In this document: positions 1 to 6,225 of the stretch, piece by piece
How the letters are laid out: the number at the start of each line of letters is the position of its first letter
How positions within the stretch are numbered: the first letter of the stretch is position 1
From: Candidatus Eiseniibacteriota bacterium
GTDB lineage: Bacteria; Eisenbacteria; RBG-16-71-46; CAIMUX01
DNA: 6,629 bases
Direction of reading: 5' to 3'
NCBI GenBank assembly: GCA_020431745.1
Contig: JAGQHR010000178.1
Span: 1 to 6,629, forward strand
Notes under the pieces: model-generated
Told to the model about the DNA's origin: nothing
The model's input: only the letters and a program-made list of their open reading frames with translations
Databases searched by the model: none
Translations under genes and position numbers: made by a program

Positions 1-1856
1 AGACACGTCGGTGGAACGGTGACCTGCACGGTATCCGCGACCACGAGAGTCGTGTCGGAATAGAGCTCGGGATCCTTTCCGGCGACGTACCCAGCACCGG
101 ATCCGCCTTGGGACCTGGAGGGATCCGGATCGGCCGGCAGGGACGACCCGGAGAAACGTGTTGCACGTCCTAGCGCGGGACCACCGCCACCGGCCGCGCC
201 GTAGCTTCGCCAGCCACCCTCGTCCCAATAGCGAATGGGAGTGGGGGGAGCGAGACATCGGGAGAGCTCGCCTGCGATCGCATCCGCGGAACGGCGATCG
301 GTCTTCGCGGCGTCGATGATCCGCACGCCTGCCGGTGAGGCGGCGGCGAGATCCGCACACGATGCCGGCTGGACCCGAGCAGCCAGTGCATCCTTTCGGT
401 TCACCCATCCGCCACCCGACTCCGTCGTCCAGATGCGGTCCTGGCTGCGCTGGGCGTGTGCCGGCAGGTAGAAGAAGGCGACCCAGGCCTGCGAAGCTGC
501 ATCCAGAACCAGCGTTTCGCCGGCGACGAGGGTTCCCGGGAGCGACCGGTACGCATCCGCCACGGGCCAGCGCTCCCAACGCGCGTAGTACGGGACGAGC
601 GAGACGAGCGCGACGGCGCCGAGGACGGTCGCGACGCCGAACAGACGTCCCGACTTCGCAACGCCGAGCCAACGCCATCCCGGCTTTGTCGCACTGTGGG
701 AGGAGGTATCCGGTCCTTCCACCCACCGCATCCATCCGATCGCACTCCAGAGGTAGACCATTGCTGCCACTCCGAGAAAGGGCTTGTACGCCCAGGTGTT
801 GAGTCCTTGCGTGCGTGCGTGGATGAACGCGATCGCCACGGGGAGAGTCGTGACGCACGCCGAGATCCAGGCGGCTCGGCGCATCCGGCCGTCTCCGCGT
901 ACCGCACGCATCCAACCGAAGATCGCCGGAAGCGTCAGGGTCGCTCCGATCACTCCCCAAACTCCGTAGGGTACCGACCCGAGCCTTTCCGGGACGAGGT
1001 GCGATCCGTCCAGGAAGTGCCCGCGCGCCGCCGTCAATCCGACCGTGATCAGCGCCAGCAATCCGCCCGGATCGATCAGACGGGGGATCCACGCTCCTCC
1101 GCCACCCTCCATTGCCACGTGACCTCGGAAGTTCCAGCCCAGCATGCCCACGCCCACGAGCGCGAGGGTCGAGCCGGCGAGGATCCATCCGGGTTCGCTC
1201 CTTCCATCCTCCGATCGTTCCGACATCGATCCGCGCCGCTGCGGTCGTTTCCCGCGCAGGCGGCGCAGGGTCCAACCGACTACGATCGCGAGCTCGATGG
1301 ACGCGGTCACTGCACCGTACAGGTGCGTCCAAGCCAAGAGGACCGCGGACACGCCCCACGCGACGAAGACGCGCGGACGTTCCCAGGCCCACAGGAGCAG
1401 TGCCGCCGACAGAAACCAGAGGAAGCCTAGCATCGTGTACATCCGGGCGTCCTGGGCGTAACAAATCTCGAACGAAGAGATCGCCCCCAACCAAATCGCG
1501 AGCGCCGCCGTCCGCGTTCCGGCCAGAGCCCTCGCGGTCAGCCCCAACGCGAGCAGCCCCGCGAGAGAGAAGAAGACGCTCGGGAGACGGAGCGCGACCT
1601 CGGTGTCGGGAAGGACCAGGCGCGTGATCTTGAGCACGAGGTAGTAGAGAGGCGGGTGGAAGCTTTCGATCGACGCCGGAAGCATGCGCGACCAGCCGAG
1701 CTCCGAGAAAGCCCAGGAATAGCCTTCGTCCTTGAACAGCCCGTGGTGTCCCAGACGAAGGAGCCGCAGGGCGAGCCCGCAGGCCAGCGGGATCAGCAGG
1801 ACTCGGAGGTCGTGGCGACCGAGCCCACCCGATCCCGCCTCGGCCGGGCGTGGCAA
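1..1856 (-). CDS. GT39-like (PMT/ArnT-type) membrane glycosyltransferase, C terminus cut by window edge
   Basis: The frame is open from a TTG at 1854-1856 to the left edge, giving 618 codons with no stop. Seen: about 11 hydrophobic segments between residues 17 and 424, then a soluble part. The first external loop carries Asp43-Glu44 (in FKDEG), the usual acidic pair of GT-C transferases. FHPPLYY follows at 66-72, YAQDARMY at 133-140, a membrane THLYG at 177-181 and a Lys at 358 where relatives often have Arg. Family knowledge: such enzymes use polyprenyl-phosphate sugars at the outer face of the inner membrane; the acceptor (lipid, glycan or protein) cannot be told from sequence. The soluble region (about 425-550) is followed by a Gly/Ser/Pro-rich stretch. 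Start choice: an in-frame TGA lies 32 codon-bases upstream inside htpG, no ATG or GTG lies between, and the first ATG (residue 58) would remove the DE motif. No good Shine-Dalgarno is visible, so coupling to htpG is likely. A homologous gene lies at 4412-6127. Confidence 0.85.
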   Translation of the reverse strand, partial: MPRPAEAGSGGLGRHDLRVLLIPLACGLALRLLRLGHHGLFKDEGYSWAFSELGWSRMLPASIESFHPPLYYLVLKITRLVLPDTEVALRLPSVFFSLAGLLALGLTARALAGTRTAALAIWLGAISSFEICYAQDARMYTMLGFLWFLSAALLLWAWERPRVFVAWGVSAVLLAWTHLYGAVTASIELAIVVGWTLRRLRGKRPQRRGSMSERSEDGRSEPGWILAGSTLALVGVGMLGWNFRGHVAMEGGGGAWIPRLIDPGGLLALITVGLTAARGHFLDGSHLVPERLGSVPYGVWGVIGATLTLPAIFGWMRAVRGDGRMRRAAWISACVTTLPVAIAFIHARTQGLNTWAYKPFLGVAAMVYLWSAIGWMRWVEGPDTSSHSATKPGWRWLGVAKSGRLFGVATVLGAVALVSLVPYYARWERWPVADAYRSLPGTLVAGETLVLDAASQAWVAFFYLPAHAQRSQDRIWTTESGGGWVNRKDALAARVQPASCADLAAASPAGVRIIDAAKTDRRSADAIAGELSRCLAPPTPIRYWDEGGWRSYGAAGGGGPALGRATRFSGSSLPADPDPSRSQGGSGAGYVAGKDPELYSDTTLVVADTVQVTVPPTC

Positions 1857-1857
1857 G

Positions 1858-3900
1858 CTACGCGTCCGACTCGGCGCGACCGAGCGACTCGGTCAACAGA
1901 GTCGAGAACAGCTTGGAGAAGCGTGCGGGGTCTTCCAGACGTCCCCCCTCGGCGAGGATCGCCTGGCCGTAGATCAGCTCGGCATAGTCCCCGATCCGCG
2001 AATCGCGCGGGTCGCGATCGAACAGATGTTGCAGCGTCGTCAACGCAGGATGATTCGGATTGAGCTCGAGGATGCGCTGCTGCTTGCCCGGATCCTGTCC
2101 CATCGCGCGCAGGATGTGCTCCATCTGGGGGGACAGATCATCGTTGCCCGCGACCAGGCATGCCAGCGACTCGGTCAGCCGATTGGAGAGACGGACCTCC
2201 TTGATCGAATCCGAAAGCCGCTCCTGCAGCGCTTCCATGAGCGAGGCGTGCTCCTTGCGCTTGCCGGAGAGCGCCTCCGCCGCCTGGCGCCGCTCCTCGG
2301 CGGTGCCGAGCTCGGCGGTCCCACGTGCCGCGGACTCGAACTCGTGTTCCTGGAACTGCAGCCCGGGAGCATTGACCCACAGCTCGTCCACCGGATCGGT
2401 CAGGAGCAGCACTTCATACCCTTTGGCCCGGTAGCTCTCGAGGTGCGGGGACTGCTCGAGGAGCTCGCGCCGATCGCCCGTCAGGTAGTAGATCTTCTCC
2501 TGACCCTCTTTCATCCGTCCCACGTAGTCGGCCAGCGTCGTGTATCCCGGACCGTGGGTCGACGCGACCAAACAGAGCGAGAGGATCCGTTCCTGGTGCT
2601 CGCCGCCCCGATACGCGCCCTCCTTGAGCACTTTCCCGAACTCGTTCCAGAAGGTGAGGAACTTCGGGGTCTCCGCCGTCGTGTCGCCGGATCCATCGGT
2701 CGAGTCCGCGTCCGCCTTTGCGCCACCGTCCGTGTCGCCTGCGGTCTCCGCTTCGTCCACGGCTTGCGAGTCGGCGGCGACGGATTCTGCCGTGGCCGCG
2801 CCGTCGCTGGCCTTGCGCCACGCCTCCTTCAGCTCTTCCAGCGTCCCGAGGACCTTCTTTTCGAGACGCTTCCGCATGAGGGTGATCTGCCGATCCTGCT
2901 GCAGAATCTCGCGCGAGATGTTGAGCGACAGATCCTCCGAATCGACCACTCCGCGTACGAACCGGAGGTAGTCCGGCACCAGATCGCGGCAGTCGTCCAT
3001 GATGAAGACGCGCTTCACGTACAGGTGGACGCCGCGTTTCATCTCCGGATAGAAGAGGTCGAACGGCGCGCGCGAGGGCAGGAAGAGCAGCATCGTGTAC
3101 TCGAAGGTACCCTCTCCGCGAAAGCGGACCACTTCGAGCGGATCGCCCAGGTCATGGGAGATATGGTGGTAGAACTCGTCGTACTCCTCGGGCTTCACGT
3201 CGGAGGCGTCGCGAGTCCAGATCGCCTTCATCGAGTTGAGGGTCTGGTCCTTCTCCCCGACCTTCATCCGGATCGGATAGGTCACGAAGTCGGAGTACTG
3301 CTTGACGATCTCCTTGATCTTCCACTCCGAGGTGAAGTCCTCGAGCCCGTCCTCGGGATCGGCGGCTTTGAGATGGAGCGTGATCGTGGTGCCGACCTCC
3401 GTGCGCTCGGCATCCTCCAGCGTGTAGGTCCCGTCGCCGGTCGATTCCCAGCGCGTCGCGTCTTCCTCGCCGGCCTTGCGCGTGATCAGGACGACGCGGT
3501 CGGAGACCAGGAAGGTCGAATAGAAGCCGACGCCGAACTGACCGATGAGGTTCAAGTCGCCGGAGCCGCCGGCGTTGGCGGCGAGGAACGCCTTCGTACC
3601 GCTGTGCGCGATCGTCCCGAGGTTCTTCACGAGCTCGTCGCGCGACATGCCGATACCGCTGTCCCAGAGCGTGAGCGTCTTGGCTTCGGCGTCGGGGATG
3701 AGTCGGATCTCCAGCGCGTGACCTTCGGCGAGCGCCGGCTCGGTGACCGCGGCGAAGCGCAGCTTGTCGAGCGCGTCGGACGCGTTGGAGATCAGCTCCC
3801 GCAGGAAGATCTCCTTGTTGGAGTAGACCGAATGGATCATCAGCTCCAGGAGCTGACGGGCTTCCGCCTGGAATTCGTGCTTTTCGATCGTCGATGCCAT
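1858..3900 (-). CDS. htpG: HtpG, bacterial Hsp90 molecular chaperone
   Basis: Encodes 680 residues of a cytosolic, homodimeric, ATP-dependent chaperone that remodels client proteins, usually alongside DnaK. The N-terminal GHKL ATPase is complete: IFLRELISNASDALDK with Glu35, Asn39 and Asp42, DSGIGM at 80-85, the lid segment starting GTIAHSGTK at 95, and QFGVGFYS at 121-128. The middle domain has LNISREILQ with the catalytic-type Arg330, then FWNEFGKVLKEG (418-428) and RMKEGQEKIYYLTGD (462-475). The C-terminal dimerisation domain has ELNPNHPAL at 612-620. E. coli HtpG is 624 residues; most of the extra length is an acidic, Ala-rich insertion at about 364-411. The ATG at 3898-3900 gives the conserved MASTIEKHEFQAEARQLL-type N terminus and has AGGAGG upstream. 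An in-frame upstream ATG at 4056 would add 52 basic residues unlike the family and is not used here. The next gene follows after one base. Confidence 0.98.
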   Translation of the reverse strand: MASTIEKHEFQAEARQLLELMIHSVYSNKEIFLRELISNASDALDKLRFAAVTEPALAEGHALEIRLIPDAEAKTLTLWDSGIGMSRDELVKNLGTIAHSGTKAFLAANAGGSGDLNLIGQFGVGFYSTFLVSDRVVLITRKAGEEDATRWESTGDGTYTLEDAERTEVGTTITLHLKAADPEDGLEDFTSEWKIKEIVKQYSDFVTYPIRMKVGEKDQTLNSMKAIWTRDASDVKPEEYDEFYHHISHDLGDPLEVVRFRGEGTFEYTMLLFLPSRAPFDLFYPEMKRGVHLYVKRVFIMDDCRDLVPDYLRFVRGVVDSEDLSLNISREILQQDRQITLMRKRLEKKVLGTLEELKEAWRKASDGAATAESVAADSQAVDEAETAGDTDGGAKADADSTDGSGDTTAETPKFLTFWNEFGKVLKEGAYRGGEHQERILSLCLVASTHGPGYTTLADYVGRMKEGQEKIYYLTGDRRELLEQSPHLESYRAKGYEVLLLTDPVDELWVNAPGLQFQEHEFESAARGTAELGTAEERRQAAEALSGKRKEHASLMEALQERLSDSIKEVRLSNRLTESLACLVAGNDDLSPQMEHILRAMGQDPGKQQRILELNPNHPALTTLQHLFDRDPRDSRIGDYAELIYGQAILAEGGRLEDPARFSKLFSTLLTESLGRAESDA
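2668..2811 (-). other. Acidic low-complexity insertion in the HtpG middle domain
   Basis: Codes for about residues 364-411 of HtpG, between the helix ending LEELKEAWRK and the conserved FWNEFGKVLKEG. Of 48 residues I count 13 Asp/Glu, 13 Ala, one Lys and no aromatic residue, so it should be disordered. E. coli HtpG has only a few residues here. The reading frame is intact on both sides and the flanking motifs are uninterrupted, so this is an inserted loop and not a frameshift. It is not in the position of the charged linker of eukaryotic Hsp90, which joins the N and middle domains. Confidence 0.85.
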
Positions 3901-3912
3901 TGCGGTCGGATT

Positions 3913-3918
3913 CCTCCT
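3913..3918 (-). promoter_or_regulatory. Ribosome binding site of htpG
   Basis: Read on the minus strand this is AGGAGG, a full match to the anti-Shine-Dalgarno core, within GAGGAGGAAT. Twelve bases separate it from the ATG at 3900, slightly long but workable. It decides the start in favour of MASTIEK over the in-frame ATG at 4056. Confidence 0.75.
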
Positions 3919-3933
3919 CTTGTCTGGCCGAGC

Positions 3934-3951
3934 CCGGCGGATCCTCGCCGG
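3934..3951 (-). promoter_or_regulatory. Stem-loop just upstream of the htpG ribosome binding site
   Basis: CCGGCG at 3934-3939 pairs perfectly with CGCCGG at 3946-3951 around a 6-base loop. On the minus strand it lies 15 bases upstream of AGGAGG. It would be in the htpG leader RNA if transcription begins further upstream. It does not itself cover the ribosome binding site, so a direct RNA-thermometer role is not shown. In DNA of this GC content a 6-bp stem can occur by chance. Confidence 0.35.
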
Positions 3952-3970
3952 TGCACCGTTCCGGTTGGAT

Positions 3971-4008
3971 GATCGCGCCCCGTCGATGGGCGGGGCAGCC
4001 GCGAGATC
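3971..4008 (-). promoter_or_regulatory. Interrupted stem-loop in the htpG leader
   Basis: The core stem is GCCCCG (3977-3982) with CGGGGC (3991-3996) around an 8-base loop. The outer arms can extend it: GATC at 3971-3974 with GATC at 4005-4008, and GC at 3975-3976 with GC at 4001-4002, with small bulges. It lies about 70-110 bases before the htpG start codon. Together with the 3934-3951 hairpin it suggests a structured leader, but no known thermometer or riboswitch class is recognised. Confidence 0.3.
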
Positions 4009-4303
4009 AGCCTCCCGGCATCGGGGCAGTCTACCCAATGGGACCGCCGCTGCCACAACCCCTCACCGTTCCGAGTCCCCCGGAGCCCTGTCGTCGGTCC
4101 CCGCAGTCCAACCGTCTCCGGCGGAAGCGCTGGGCGGAGGCCGCACGATGGCGCGTGGGACCGCCGCCCCAGGACATCTGTGGCGAAACGCTACGCACCC
4201 GGAACCCGCGAGGCCCGTGCCGACCGGTCCGCTCGTGCCCGCAAGAATCGCCCAACCCGTTGCGCGACCGTTTCGGTGATCCCGCCGGAAGAACCGACCG
4301 ACC

Positions 4304-4378
4304 CGTCGGCCTTCTTCTTGCACGGTGGCGGATGCCCCGGCCGACGGATTGCCCGTCGGCCCTCACACTGCGTCGGCC
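4304..4378. repeat. Cluster of CGTCGGCC repeats including a 9-bp hairpin
   Basis: CGTCGGCC occurs three times on the plus strand, at 4304-4311, 4354-4361 and 4371-4378. An inverted copy, GGCCGACGG at 4339-4347, pairs with CCGTCGGCC at 4353-4361 as a perfect 9-bp stem with a 5-base loop. The cluster ends 33 bases before the GTG start of the glycosyltransferase. It could be a protein-binding site or a structured leader. No U-run follows, so it does not look like an intrinsic terminator. Chance in GC-rich DNA is possible. Confidence 0.4.
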
Positions 4379-4400
4379 GGTTCCCCGGGGTGGTGACGGC

Positions 4401-4405
4401 GGAGG
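4401..4405 (+). promoter_or_regulatory. Ribosome binding site of the rightward glycosyltransferase
   Basis: GGAGG sits 6 bases before the GTG at 4412, close to ideal spacing. With the in-frame TGA at 4394-4396 just upstream, this fixes GTG 4412 as the start. Confidence 0.8.
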
Positions 4406-4411
4406 ATTCTC

Positions 4412-6127
4412 GTGGCGACCCTGGTGCCTGTCCGCGCACGCGAACGGCTCGCGGCACCACTCGGCCTCCCCGTGGACTGGATCGTGTGGCCGGCCCTGGC
4501 TGCCGGCGTCGTCTTGCGCTTCTGGAAGTCGGGCACGCCCGGCCTCTGGGTGGACGAGGGGTTCACCGCGAAGCTCGCGGCGACCAAGGCCGCTGCGATC
4601 CTCGAAGCGTTGCGCCGTGACGACGCGCCTCCCCTCTTCTATCTGCTCGAGAAGGGCATGACCTGGTGCTTCGGGGACTCGGAGGCCGCGTTGCGGCTCC
4701 TACCCGCTTTGGCCAGCGCGCTGGCGACCTGGACGGCGGTCCGCATCGCACGGCGATGGTTTCCTTCGGCCGTGGCCGGCACCGCGCTGGTCTTCGCGTT
4801 TTCGACGCCAATGATCTTCTACGCCCACCAGGCTCGTGGCTATGGGCTCATCCATCTCCTGGTGCTCGTCCTCGTCTACGCCACGCTCGCCTATCTCGAG
4901 CGCCCCACTATGGCCAGCGGGGCTGGGATCGCGGTCACGAGCTCGGCCTTGCTCTTCGTGCACAACCTGGGGATCGCGCCCGCCGTGACGGCCGTAGCCA
5001 TCGCGAGCTGGTCCGGACTCCGTCGCCGTCCACCGGGAGGGGGCGGCCGAACGAAGCGGAGCCTGCTGTTGATCTGGAGCGTGTTCGCCCTGTCTGCGCT
5101 CGTGTTCGCGATCGGGATCGGCGGCTATGTGGGGAATCACCGTGAGCTCAACTCCTGGATGGGAGTGTGGTGGCAAGGGCGGTCGTTGGCATTGGCCCCG
5201 TTCTTCTCGGCCATGGCCTTCACCAACGGGGGGGCCGGTGCGTTGGATCCTCCGGTTCCCCTGCCGACGATTCCGGACCGCCTCGCTTGGGCCCGGTTCG
5301 CGGTGTTCGCGGCCGTGGCGATCGGCTTGGCACTGGGATGTGTTCGAACGAAGACGCCGGCGCGCGTGCTCGCAGCCTTCGTGGCGGTGCCCATCGCGAC
5401 CCTGATCGCCGCCTGCCTCTTCATCGGACCGACCTACGTGGTCGGCCGCACCGCCACCTTCGCTCTGCCGCCGTTCCTGCTGTTCGTGGTCGTCGGTTGG
5501 TTTACGGTGCGTACCCGAGTGCTGGTCAGCGGCTTCCTCGCCGTGTGGCTTTTCGCAGCGGTGTTGTGTCTCTCCGGTGGATCGGAAGCGGGCATCCCCA
5601 AGGAGAGCGATCGGGCGCTTGCCCGCTGGATCGGGGCCCGCGTCGAGACCGGGGATGCGGTCGTGGCGGCTCCGCTCGGCAAGCCGACGCTCGAGTACTA
5701 CGGGCGGCGGCAGGAGTGGCTGGATCGCACGACCGGGATCCGTTCGTTTCCGGCGGTGCTCGATGCGAATCCGGCCGGTCTCGTCGCGACCCCGGCCGAT
5801 TCGCTGTGGTCCTATCTCGCCGAAGCCCGGGAGATGCGGGCAGGATGGGAGCGGGACGGTGTGCGGTCGGTGTGGGTCGAGGCGGTGCTGCGAGACCCCA
5901 CCGAGGTTTGGCCACAGCTTCCGACCGCCCCGGGTCCCGAGGCACGGACCATCACGGTCGATCGTCTCGCTTATCCCGGGAGCCTGGTCGTCTTCACGCT
6001 CCGTGGTCTCGAGCCGGCGCCCGTGTCGGCGTTGATGCGACGGGACTGGGTCGACGGCGACCGCGTGCTCCTCTGTATTCCGCGCACGCAGTGGGTCCCG
6101 TTGGATTCTCTGCCGACCGTGCAGTAG
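4412..6127 (+). CDS. GT39-like (PMT/ArnT-type) membrane glycosyltransferase, complete
   Basis: Encodes 571 residues, predicted to span the inner membrane about 10-11 times (residues roughly 23-390), followed by a soluble C-terminal domain (about 391-571). GT-C features seen: Asp48-Glu49 in LWVDEG after the first membrane segment, DAPPLFYLLEKG at 71-82, FYAHQARGYGL at 136-146, VHNLG at 183-187, and Arg346 in VGRTATFALP before a late membrane segment. Family knowledge: these enzymes transfer a sugar from a polyprenyl-phosphate donor on the outer face of the membrane; donor and acceptor are unknown here. The soluble part has GDAVVAAPLGKPTLEYYGR (414-432), matching GETLVLDA...AFFYLPA in the minus-strand paralog at 1-1856. 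Where that paralog has His in HPPLYY, this one has Ala72. The start is GTG with GGAGG 6 bases upstream and an in-frame stop at 4394. The gene ends 98 bases before the GntR-type regulator; no terminator hairpin is evident between them. Confidence 0.9.
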   Translation: MATLVPVRARERLAAPLGLPVDWIVWPALAAGVVLRFWKSGTPGLWVDEGFTAKLAATKAAAILEALRRDDAPPLFYLLEKGMTWCFGDSEAALRLLPALASALATWTAVRIARRWFPSAVAGTALVFAFSTPMIFYAHQARGYGLIHLLVLVLVYATLAYLERPTMASGAGIAVTSSALLFVHNLGIAPAVTAVAIASWSGLRRRPPGGGGRTKRSLLLIWSVFALSALVFAIGIGGYVGNHRELNSWMGVWWQGRSLALAPFFSAMAFTNGGAGALDPPVPLPTIPDRLAWARFAVFAAVAIGLALGCVRTKTPARVLAAFVAVPIATLIAACLFIGPTYVVGRTATFALPPFLLFVVVGWFTVRTRVLVSGFLAVWLFAAVLCLSGGSEAGIPKESDRALARWIGARVETGDAVVAAPLGKPTLEYYGRRQEWLDRTTGIRSFPAVLDANPAGLVATPADSLWSYLAEAREMRAGWERDGVRSVWVEAVLRDPTEVWPQLPTAPGPEARTITVDRLAYPGSLVVFTLRGLEPAPVSALMRRDWVDGDRVLLCIPRTQWVPLDSLPTVQ

Positions 6128-6151
6128 GCCGAGCCCGACTGCTTTGGTTCC

Positions 6152-6180
6152 TTGCGGTGGGTTACGATCCGTGGTCTGAT
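6152..6180 (+). promoter_or_regulatory. Candidate promoter of the GntR-type regulator
   Basis: TTGCGG at 6152-6157 and TCTGAT at 6175-6180 are separated by exactly 17 bases. They match the housekeeping consensus at 3 of 6 and 4 of 6 positions. A transcript would begin near 6187, about 40 bases before the ATG. The -10 overlaps the palindrome at 6174-6188. The match is moderate, so this is tentative. Confidence 0.35.
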
Positions 6181-6188
6181 CAGCAGAC
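6174..6188 (+). promoter_or_regulatory. Palindromic candidate operator before the GntR-type gene
   Basis: GTCTG (6174-6178) and CAGAC (6184-6188) form an inverted repeat around ATCAG. Inside it CTGATCAG (6176-6183) is itself a perfect 8-base palindrome. FadR/FCD-type regulators bind short palindromes and commonly repress their own promoters. This one overlaps the candidate -10 and transcription start, which suits autorepression. The assignment is inferred from position and symmetry only. Confidence 0.35.
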
Positions 6189-6210
6189 AATCGGAACGAT
6201 CGGCCGCGCG

Positions 6211-6216
6211 GGAAGG
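6211..6216 (+). promoter_or_regulatory. Ribosome binding site of the GntR-type regulator
   Basis: GGAAGG lies 9 bases before the ATG at 6226. Two other in-frame ATGs exist, at 6217 (touching the site, no spacing) and 6235 (18 bases away). This spacing favours 6226. Confidence 0.55.
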
Positions 6217-6225
6217 ATGCCGCAC

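Larger units (their letters stand above)
3901..4411. other. Divergent intergenic region between htpG and the rightward glycosyltransferase
   Basis: Holds the control sequences for both arms; I see no convincing gene, tRNA or other RNA in it. Short frames here are Arg/Pro/Gly-rich and look like no protein family. For htpG, the best minus-strand promoter-like pair is TTGTGG (4053-4058) and TAGACT (4028-4033), but the spacer is 19 bases, so it is weak. No CIRCE inverted repeat (TTAGCACTC-N9-GAGTGCTAA) and no good sigma-32 promoter is present. For the rightward gene no clear promoter is seen. A 12-base direct repeat, TGGGACCGCCGC, occurs at 4039-4050 and 4156-4167. A cluster of CGTCGGCC copies lies at 4304-4378. 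Confidence 0.6.

Noticed and set aside
456..1430. A 324-codon plus-strand frame within the left glycosyltransferase gene.
   Set aside because: The translation is low-complexity Arg/Asp/Pro-rich with no motif, and the minus strand encodes a continuous membrane protein with conserved family motifs.
1732..3972. A 746-codon open frame on the plus strand, antisense to htpG and longer than it.
   Set aside because: It mirrors the htpG codons in a GC-rich genome, where the antisense frame rarely meets stops. Its Leu/Arg/Val/Gly-rich product resembles no known family, while the opposite strand encodes unmistakable HtpG.
3898..4056. An htpG start 52 codons upstream, at the ATG ending at 4056.
   Set aside because: The extension is Arg/Pro/Ala-rich and absent from the family. 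The internal ATG at 3900 has AGGAGG and gives the conserved N terminus.
4339..4361. The 9-bp hairpin as an intrinsic terminator.
   Set aside because: No T-run follows on either strand, and it lies upstream of a gene start and not at the end of a gene.
4180..4620. A plus-strand frame that might be a small gene in the intergenic region.
   Set aside because: It runs out of frame into the glycosyltransferase gene, has a biased Arg/Pro/Thr composition, and lacks a convincing ribosome binding site or recognisable domain.
4700..6190. A 496-codon minus-strand frame antisense to the rightward glycosyltransferase.
   Set aside because: The product is rich in Arg, His, Gln and Pro with no domain. The plus strand encodes a coherent membrane protein with a strong ribosome binding site.
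6128..6225. A terminator between the glycosyltransferase and the GntR-type gene.
   Set aside because: I found no GC-rich hairpin followed by a T-run in this gap. The only clear symmetry is the operator-like palindrome at 6174-6188.
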